From assembly GCA_034411635.1 (NCBI GenBank), contig DAOUML010000083.1, positions 1-5,812 on the forward strand: a stretch of 5,812 nt of DNA, written 5' to 3'. The notes below the pieces were generated by a model. That model ran no database searches and was not told the DNA's origin. It saw only the letters and a program-made list of their open reading frames with translations. The DNA is from UBA8950 sp034411635. GTDB taxonomy: Bacteria; Chloroflexota; Anaerolineae; Anaerolineales; Villigracilaceae. The number at the start of each line of letters is the position of its first letter. The first letter of the stretch is position 1. Below are positions 1-4,854 of this stretch, one piece after another. The translations under genes were made by a program, and so were the position numbers.

Positions 1-207
1 GGCCACAATCTCGGCTTTCAGCCCCAGCCCGGCAATCCGTTGCAAGGCTTTGGCGACATTCGGCGAAACCGACGGATCGCCAGCCTCGATCATCTCGACT
101 CCGACCTGGTCGAGCAGGCGGGCGATTTCGATTTTTTCGTCGAGGGTGAAGTTGACGTAGGGCGTTTGTTCGCCTTCGCGCAGGGTGGTGTCCAGAATTT
201 CGAGCAT
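1..207 (-). CDS. lysS: Homocitrate synthase-like DRE-TIM metallolyase, N-terminal part (truncated by window edge)
   Basis: Reverse-complement reading from the ATG at 207-205 stays open for 69 codons to the window edge. The protein begins MLEILDTTLREGEQTP. D-T-T-L-R-E-G-x-Q (residues 6-14) is the metal- and substrate-binding signature of the homocitrate/isopropylmalate synthase family. It is followed by IEAGDPSVSP (residues 40-49), which resembles archaeal-type homocitrate synthases with their EAGHPAVSP segment. Homocitrate synthase condenses acetyl-CoA with 2-oxoglutarate, the first step of the alpha-aminoadipate route to lysine. An AGGAGAA ribosome binding site (217-211 on the complement) lies 3 nt before the ATG, which settles the start. 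The gene is divergent from argGH-lysWXY, and the linked LysW genes favour homocitrate synthase. Isopropylmalate, citramalate or NifV-type synthases cannot be excluded from the first 69 residues of a protein usually near 370-400 residues. Confidence 0.8.
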   Translation of the reverse strand, partial: MLEILDTTLREGEQTPYVNFTLDEKIEIARLLDQVGVEMIEAGDPSVSPNVAKALQRIAGLGLKAEIVA

Positions 208-222
208 AAGTTCTCCTCATGA

Positions 223-316
223 TGTCATTCCCGAAGGACATCGGGACGATGTGCGAGCCGTCCTGAGCGGAGCCCCCGATTTTGGGGGGCGTAGTCGAAG
301 GGCGGCGAAGCAATCT
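223..316. repeat. Dispersed palindromic repeat, TGTCATT...AATCT type
   Basis: The segment opens with TGTCATTCCCGA, whose CCCGA (230-234) pairs with TCGGG (241-245). It continues through CCTGAGCGGAG, a small G/C hairpin (GCCCCC 272-277 with GGGGGC 285-290) and GTCGAAGGGCGGCGAAG, and ends in AATCT. The same start and end pattern recurs at 3675-3747, where TGTCATTTCGA leads into GAGAAATCTT, so the window carries two related copies. From general familiarity, such elements are scattered between genes in many Anaerolineae-like genomes. This copy lies in the 5' region of the divergent lysS-like gene and would be transcribed in its leader if the promoter lies further upstream. No transposase or reading frame is associated. 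Confidence 0.6.
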
Positions 317-364
317 CCGTTTAATCGGCATACATTATCAGTTGATTTTACCGTTCACCAGGAG

Positions 365-398
365 ACCGCCACGCCGCCAGAAGCGGGCGGCTCGCGGT
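365..398. other. GC-rich hairpin upstream of the lysS-like gene
   Basis: ACCGC (365-369) pairs with GCGGT (394-398), and GCCGCC (373-378) pairs with GGCGGC (386-391). This gives an 11-bp stem with a small internal loop and a 7-nt apical loop. No T-tract follows on either strand, so it does not look like a terminator. It could be leader structure for the minus-strand gene or part of a repeat. In the rest of 317-412 I see only a weak minus-strand -10-like hexamer (GATAAT, complement of 334-339) with no good -35, so the lysS promoter is not confidently placed. Confidence 0.4.
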
Positions 399-412
399 GA
401 CATTCTGGTAAT

Positions 413-445
413 AAAAAAACGCGCCCTCCGGTGTCGGAGAGCGCG
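413..445 (-). terminator. Intrinsic terminator on the minus strand
   Basis: Read on the minus strand, CGCGCTCTCC (445-436) pairs with GGAGGGCGCG (429-420). One more G-C pair closes an ACAC tetraloop, and seven T residues follow (419-413). One pair is a G-U wobble in the minus-strand RNA but a C-A mismatch in plus-strand RNA, and the T-run exists only on the minus side. Termination of leftward transcription is therefore favoured. It sits about 206 nt before the lysS-like start codon and most simply ends the small RNA transcribed from about 593. Confidence 0.8.
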
Positions 446-593
446 ACGGCATGACAGGCAGAATGAATTACAATATTATTCCGAGAAAACCCTGTTTAAC
501 CGCAGACCGCCCACAAATCCGAACCGAAGCACGGAAGTGGGCTGGCGCTTAGACTTGGCGTCCATTGGGGGAACAGGGTGCGTAAACATATTG
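413..593 (-). ncRNA. Candidate small structured RNA, about 180 nt, 6S-like architecture
   Basis: A near-consensus promoter (600-627) and an intrinsic terminator (413-445) bracket a segment without a convincing gene. In the minus-strand RNA, CAAUAU (593-588) pairs with AUAUUG (476-471). ACCCUGUU (579-572) pairs exactly with AACAGGGU (496-489). GCCCAC (542-537) pairs with GUGGGC (514-509). The tip is UCCG (535-532) with CGGA (521-518) over a C-UUCG-G tetraloop (529-524). The result is a rod with a large asymmetric central bubble (571-543 opposite 508-497). Length, stand-alone transcription and closing stem plus central bubble plus tip hairpin fit 6S RNA, the RNA polymerase-binding regulator. 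I could not match conserved 6S nucleotides, so the family is an inference. It could instead be a leader or attenuator of the lysS-like gene, or an unnamed RNA. Confidence 0.55.
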
Positions 594-599
594 GGCGGT

Positions 600-627
600 A
601 TTCTACCAGCCCTGCCAAATGTGTCAA
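600..627 (-). promoter_or_regulatory. Sigma70-type promoter of the minus-strand small RNA
   Basis: On the minus strand a perfect TTGACA (627-622) is followed after 16 bp by TAGAAT (605-600). The -10 is preceded by TGG, giving an extended -10 element. Initiation is expected near 591-593, exactly where the RNA's closing-stem strand CAAUAU begins. The promoter is back to back with the arg operon promoter, and the A-tract repeats (635-682) lie between the two. Confidence 0.75.
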
Positions 628-634
628 TGATTCT

Positions 635-682
635 TTGCTAAAAATTGCGTAAAAAGCCAATTCCGTAAAAATTGCATAAAAT
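635..682. promoter_or_regulatory. Four direct repeats TTGCxTAAAAA between divergent promoters
   Basis: Related units are TTGCTAAAAA at 635-644, TTGCGTAAAAA at 645-655, TTCCGTAAAAA at 661-671 and TTGCATAAAAT at 672-682. Their starts are 10, 16 and 11 bp apart, so most lie on a similar helix face. They stand 26 bp upstream of the arg promoter -35 and 8 bp upstream of the small-RNA -35. They could be operator sites for a regulator shared by both promoters, or A-tract UP elements contacting the polymerase alpha subunit. They do not match the palindromic ArgR box. The assignment rests only on repetition and position. Confidence 0.4.
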
Positions 683-707
683 AAAACCGCTCCTTGAAAA
701 TCTGCCC

Positions 708-736
708 TTGACGTTCACCCCTCACGCGGCTATACT
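708..736 (+). promoter_or_regulatory. Sigma70-type promoter of the arg operon
   Basis: TTGACG (708-713) and TATACT (731-736) are separated by an optimal 17 bp, each with one mismatch to consensus. Initiation is expected near 743-744. This places the start only 3-4 nt before the ATG of the leader frame at 747 and about 190 nt before argG. It is the only strong plus-strand promoter I see before argG, and A-tracts upstream may strengthen it. Confidence 0.8.
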
Positions 737-746
737 CGCGCTCGTT

Positions 747-845
747 ATGAAAAACATTTTCGTCAGCACCTCCAAGCGTCTGCCCCGCTCCCGTCGTACC
801 TGCTTCCACAGTGGAAGGTTGGGCGGTTCGCGCTTGCTGGGTTAA
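747..845 (+). CDS. Putative arginine-rich leader peptide of the arg operon attenuator (32 aa)
   Basis: ATG at 747 opens a 32-residue frame ending at TAA 843-845. It holds six arginines: CGT 777, CGC 786, tandem CGT CGT 792-797, AGG 816 and CGC 831, clustered as the residues KRLPRSRR. By length and composition it looks like a transcription-attenuation leader peptide rather than a functional protein. It lies just after the arg promoter and just before an intrinsic terminator that precedes argG. The tandem Arg codons end 5 nt before the first strand of a hairpin at 803, so a ribosome starved for arginyl-tRNA would cover that strand. The predicted transcript start is only 3-4 nt before the ATG and no Shine-Dalgarno sequence is visible, so translation would have to be nearly leaderless. 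That is the weakest point. Conservation of the Arg codons in relatives has not been tested. Confidence 0.6.
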   Translation: MKNIFVSTSKRLPRSRRTCFHSGRLGGSRLLG

Positions 846-905
846 GACAGCAAGAAGAAATCATGCAAACCCATGTCCTCCTTCCGCGTGAAGGAGGACT
901 TTTTT
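803..905 (+). promoter_or_regulatory. Candidate arginine-responsive transcription attenuator (alternative hairpins before argG)
   Basis: Four segments can pair in exclusive ways. Segment 1, CTTCCA (803-808), pairs with TGGAAG (812-817) across a CAG loop. Segment 2, GTGGAAGG (811-818), can instead pair with segment 3, CCTTCCGC (880-887), in 8 bp including one G-U. Segment 3 otherwise forms the terminator with segment 4 (890-899). A further hairpin, CTTGCTG (833-839) with CAGCAAG (848-854), spans the leader stop codon. The inferred logic is as follows. A ribosome stalled at the Arg codons 792-797 masks segment 1, segment 2 captures segment 3, the terminator fails and argGH-lysWXY are transcribed. 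With ample arginine, 1:2 and 3:4 form and transcription stops. The pairings are read from sequence; the mechanism is by analogy with trp and his leaders. Confidence 0.6.
875..905 (+). terminator. Perfect intrinsic terminator upstream of argG
   Basis: GTCCTCCTTC (875-884) and GAAGGAGGAC (890-899) form a perfect 10-bp stem with a CGCGT loop, followed at once by six T residues (900-905). It lies 31 nt before the argG ATG and downstream of the arg promoter, on the same strand. It therefore ends transcripts of the leader rather than of an upstream gene: the nearest upstream genes point the other way. Its 5' arm also has an alternative partner at 811-818. The right arm contains AGGAGG, which resembles a ribosome binding site but is buried in the stem. 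Confidence 0.92.
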
Positions 906-936
906 ATGTTATTTTTTGTTCCACAGGAGAAACGCC

Positions 937-2202
<1,266 letters not shown>

Positions 2203-2209
2203 ACCCAAT

Positions 2210-2279
2210 CTCACGCAAAGGCGCAAAGAACGCCAAGTTTTTTTAATTTTCTTTGCGGACTTTGCGGCTTTGCGCGAAA
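2210..2279. repeat. Inverted repeat with CGCAAAG units between argG and argH
   Basis: The left arm carries CGCAAAG three times (CGCAAAGGCGCAAAGAACG, the third unit interrupted as CGCCAAG, to 2236). The right arm (2251-2279) carries the complement CTTTGCG-type units three times. The arms are joined by a T/A-rich centre (TTTTTTTAATTTT). It fills nearly the whole argG-argH gap. A hairpin here could affect mRNA stability or the argG:argH ratio, but an intrinsic terminator is unlikely because the T-run lies in the loop, not after the stem. From general familiarity such CGCAAAG palindromes are dispersed in Chloroflexota-type genomes; this is a different family from the TGTCATT repeats. Confidence 0.7.
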
Positions 2280-2296
2280 CTAAAAAGGGATGACCA

Positions 2297-3670
2297 ATGT
2301 CTTTATGGAGCGGCCGTTTTCACGGCAAACTCGACCCCCAAGCCTGGCAACTCAACGCCTCGCTGCCCTTCGACCAGCGCATGGCCGAACAGGATGTGCG
2401 CGGCAGCCTGGCCTGGGCCACCGCCATCTTCCAGGCCGGTGTTTTAACCGAAACGGAACACGCCACACTCACCACCGGCCTCAACGCCATCGCCGCTGAA
2501 TTTGCCAGCAATGTCTTCACCTTCGACGAATCCGACGAAGACATCCACTCCGCCGTCGAACGCCGCCTGAAGGAACTCGTCGGCCCGGTGGGCGGCAAAC
2601 TGCACACCGGACGCAGCCGCAACGACCAGGTTGCCACCGATTTTCGCCTGTGGCTGCTCGACCACCTGCCAGCCCTGCAAAGCGCTATCCGCGACCTGCA
2701 AAACGCCCTGCTCGAACGCGCCGAAGCCGATTTTGGCGTCCTGATGCCCGGCTACACCCACCTCCAGCGCGCCCAGCCGATTTTGCTTTCGCATTGGTGG
2801 CTCTCGCACTTCTGGGCGCTCCAGCGCGATGTAGAACGTTTGCAGGATTTGACGGGGCGGGTCGCCGTACTGCCGCTTGGTTGCGGTGCCCTGGCCGGTA
2901 CGCCCTTCAACATTGACCGGGATGCGCTGGCCGCCGCGTTGGGTTTCCTCAGCCCCAGCCCCAACAGCCTGGACGCCGTCTCTGACCGCGATTTTGCCGC
3001 CGAATTCCTGTTCGTTGCTGCGATGACCGGCACCCACCTGAGCCGTTTTTCCGAGAATATGGTCTTGTTCACCACTGCCGAGTTTGGCTTCTTTGAACTC
3101 TCCGACGCCTACGCCACCGGCTCCAGCCTGATGCCGCAAAAGAAAAACCCCGACATGTTCGAACTCGGACGCGGCAAAGCCGGAACCCTGCTTGGCCTGC
3201 TGACCGGCCTGATGGCAACCCTCAAGGGCCTGCCCTCGACCTACGACAAGGACTTGCAGGAAGACAAACCGGCCGTCTTCGCCGCTTTCGACACCCTGAC
3301 CGGGCTGCTGCCGGTGCTGGCAAACGCCATCCGCACCCTGACGGTTCACCCCGAACGAATGCTGGCTGCGCTCGACCCGGCCATGCTCGCCACCGATTTG
3401 GCCGATTACCTGGTCGAGAAGGGCGTCCCGTTCCGCGAGGCGCACGAGGCCGCCGGAAAAGCCGTCGCCACTGCCGCCGAGTCCGGGACGAGTATCGAGG
3501 CCCTGCCGTTGGAAACCTACCAGTCCCTGCACCCCGGCTTCGGGTCGGACGTGCGCTCCGTTTTTGACGCCGAAAAAAGCGTCAGCCGCCGCAAATCCCT
3601 CGGCGGCACCGCGCCTGAAGCGGTGGAAGTCCAAATGAAAAAAGCAAAAGAAGTAATTGGTAATTGGTAA
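2297..3670 (+). CDS. argH: Argininosuccinate lyase
   Basis: The 457-residue product splits argininosuccinate into arginine and fumarate, the last step of arginine synthesis; the family works as a tetramer. It opens with the family-typical LWSGRF and carries HTGRSRNDQVATDFRLW from about residue 103. PGYTHLQRAQPI follows, with the catalytic-region histidine near residue 155. The fumarate-lyase superfamily signature GSSLMPQKKNPD sits at 275-286, the mobile loop with the catalytic serine. Length is normal. ATG 2297 follows a weak AAGGGA ribosome site (2285-2290) by 6 nt and matches the family start. The last codons (I-G-N-W-stop) are made from TAATTGG repeat units, so a repeat appears to have replaced or trimmed the natural C-terminal end without harming the core. 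It shares strand and pathway with argG and probably the same transcript. Confidence 0.97.
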   Translation: MSLWSGRFHGKLDPQAWQLNASLPFDQRMAEQDVRGSLAWATAIFQAGVLTETEHATLTTGLNAIAAEFASNVFTFDESDEDIHSAVERRLKELVGPVGGKLHTGRSRNDQVATDFRLWLLDHLPALQSAIRDLQNALLERAEADFGVLMPGYTHLQRAQPILLSHWWLSHFWALQRDVERLQDLTGRVAVLPLGCGALAGTPFNIDRDALAAALGFLSPSPNSLDAVSDRDFAAEFLFVAAMTGTHLSRFSENMVLFTTAEFGFFELSDAYATGSSLMPQKKNPDMFELGRGKAGTLLGLLTGLMATLKGLPSTYDKDLQEDKPAVFAAFDTLTGLLPVLANAIRTLTVHPERMLAALDPAMLATDLADYLVEKGVPFREAHEAAGKAVATAAESGTSIEALPLETYQSLHPGFGSDVRSVFDAEKSVSRRKSLGGTAPEAVEVQMKKAKEVIGNW

Positions 3671-3796
3671 CGTATGTCATTTCGAACCGCGTAGCGGTGA
3701 GAAATCTTTGCCAGACTTAAGATTTCTCGCTGTCGCTCGAAATGACAAACGTTGCCAAAAACCAATCACCAATTACCAATTACCACTCACCAAAAC
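3654..3796. repeat. Heptamer arms (TAATTGG / CCAATTA) flanking a palindrome
   Basis: Two TAATTGG units (3654-3667) overlap the end of argH, and TAA of a third start supplies the stop codon. On the other side of the 3675-3747 palindrome lie CCAATCA, CCAATTA, CCAATTA and CCACTCA (3762-3789), the same 7-bp unit in opposite orientation, fading into CCAAAAC. Together they form the outer arms of a large inverted repeat between argH and lysW. No protein-coding function is likely. Confidence 0.7.
3675..3747. repeat. Palindromic repeat TGTCATTTCGA...TCGAAATGACA
   Basis: TGTCATTTCGA (3675-3685) is matched exactly in reverse complement at 3737-3747. The inner GAGAAATCTT (3699-3708) is matched exactly at 3719-3728, around a short loop. 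The similarity extends outward through AACGT (3669-3673) and ACGTT (3749-3753). It has the same layout as the repeat at 223-316. It would fold into a long hairpin in the argH-lysW mRNA; no T-run follows, so it is not an obvious terminator. It may be a small non-autonomous mobile element or REP-like sequence. Confidence 0.75.
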
Positions 3797-3814
3797 CCAA
3801 AAAGGAGAAACCCA

Positions 3815-3982
3815 ATGAAAACCACCTGTCCTGAATGCGAAGCAGAAATTACCCTGGCCGCGAATGCCGAAGTTAACGAAATCATCGTCTGCCCCGATTG
3901 CGGCGTAGACCTTGAAATCACCTCGCTCAACCCGGCCAAACTCGAACTGGCCCCCATGGAAGAAGAAGACTGGGGCGAATAA
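3815..3982 (+). CDS. lysW: Amino-group carrier protein LysW
   Basis: This 55-residue acidic protein carries the substrate during lysine and/or arginine synthesis. The gamma-carboxyl of its C-terminal glutamate is joined to the amino group of aminoadipate or glutamate, protecting it and presenting it to later enzymes. The diagnostic end EDWGE (51-55) is present. Two zinc-binding pairs, C5-P-E-C8 and C26-P-D-C29, form the small zinc finger. The second half is rich in Glu and Asp, as expected for binding basic patches on LysX, LysZ and LysY. ATG 3815 follows AGGAG (3803-3807) by 7 nt. A longer in-frame start near 3752 would add residues encoded by the repeat and is rejected. Its stop overlaps the lysX start by one base (TAATG). 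Confidence 0.96.
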   Translation: MKTTCPECEAEITLAANAEVNEIIVCPDCGVDLEITSLNPAKLELAPMEEEDWGE

Positions 3983-4854
3983 TGACACGCTTACGGATTG
4001 GCGTCCTATATTCGCGCGTGCGGGTCGAGGAAAAGTGGATTTTCGCGGCCCTCGAAGCGCGCGGCATTGATTACGACCGTCTCGACGACCGCAAAATACA
4101 GTTCAATCTGGAGGACCCGTCGCCCTGGCGGCAGTATGACGCCATCCTGGAGCGCAGTATCAGTTACACCTCCGGCCTGAACGCCCTGCGGATTCTGAAC
4201 GCCTGGGGAATCCCGACGGTCAACACGGCGCGGGTTTCTGAAATCTGCGGCGATAAACTGTCCACCAGCGCGGCCCTGGCCGGCGCCGGGCTGCCCCAGC
4301 CGGTTACGCATGTCGCTTTTTCACCTGAATCGGCCATCGAAACGATTGAGAAGATGGGCTACCCGGTGGTGATTAAGCCGGTGGTTGGCTCGTGGGGGCG
4401 GCTGCTGGCAAAAATCAACGACCGCGATGCCGCCGAAGCGGTGCTGGAGCACAAGGCCATGCTCGGCTCGGTGCAGCACTCGGTCTATTACATCCAGGAA
4501 TACATCCGCAAACCGGGCCGCGACATCCGCGCTTTTGTGGCCGGGGACCGCACGGTGACGGCCATCTACCGCCACTCGGAACACTGGATCACCAACACGG
4601 CCCGCGGCGGCGAGGGCGAACCCTGCCCCGTTACCCCCGAACTGGACGAATTATGCGTCCGCGCGGCCCAGGCCGTCGGCGGCGGTGTGCTGGCGGTGGA
4701 TGTGCTTGAGCATCCCGACCGTGGCTACCTGATTAACGAGATTAACCACACGATGGAATTTCACTCCCTGATGCCCACCACCGGTGTCGATATCCCCGGC
4801 ATGATCGTGGATTACACCGCCGAGGTGGCGCGTGGAAAGGTTGACGTTTTATGA
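3982..4854 (+). CDS. lysX: LysW ligase (LysX/ArgX), RimK-type ATP-grasp enzyme
   Basis: The 290-residue product is an ATP-grasp ligase that couples LysW's C-terminal glutamate to alpha-aminoadipate (LysX) or glutamate (ArgX). Visible family marks are the N-terminal strand RIGVLYSRVRVEEKW, the ATP-binding segment PVVIKPVVGSWGRLLAKI with a lysine near 132, YYIQEYIRKPGRDIRAFV, and the metal-binding end NEINHTMEFH (252-261) before TGVDIPG. Length matches the roughly 280-290 usual for the family. It starts within the lysW stop (TAATG) and ends in an ATGA overlap with the next gene, so translation is probably coupled. Which amino acid it accepts cannot be read with certainty here. argGH and the Arg-rich leader favour glutamate (argX); the divergent homocitrate synthase-like gene favours aminoadipate. 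The symbol lysX is used for the family. Confidence 0.93.
   Translation: MTRLRIGVLYSRVRVEEKWIFAALEARGIDYDRLDDRKIQFNLEDPSPWRQYDAILERSISYTSGLNALRILNAWGIPTVNTARVSEICGDKLSTSAALAGAGLPQPVTHVAFSPESAIETIEKMGYPVVIKPVVGSWGRLLAKINDRDAAEAVLEHKAMLGSVQHSVYYIQEYIRKPGRDIRAFVAGDRTVTAIYRHSEHWITNTARGGEGEPCPVTPELDELCVRAAQAVGGGVLAVDVLEHPDRGYLINEINHTMEFHSLMPTTGVDIPGMIVDYTAEVARGKVDVL

Noticed and set aside
223..316. CRISPR array or tRNA remnant
   Set aside because: There are no regularly spaced direct repeats and no tRNA fold or T-loop; the segment matches the dispersed palindrome pattern seen again at 3675-3747.
413..593. Lysine riboswitch (L box) in front of the lysS-like gene
   Set aside because: Size and terminator would fit, but I find none of the conserved L-box segments, and the terminator lies over 200 nt before the start codon.
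282..641. 119-codon plus-strand frame across the intergenic region
   Set aside because: It runs through a dispersed repeat, a minus-strand terminator and the structured RNA, with no family resemblance or ribosome binding site.
635..713. ArgR operator (ARG boxes) at the arg promoter
   Set aside because: The A-tract units are direct repeats, not the 18-bp palindromic ARG box, and no pair of such boxes is visible near the promoter.
811..836. Possible T-box core (GGGCGG followed by TTCGCG) upstream of argG
   Set aside because: It only partly resembles the AGGGTGG-ACCGCG core, is not part of the terminator's 5' arm, and the leader is too short for a T-box specifier domain. The Arg-rich frame explains the region better.
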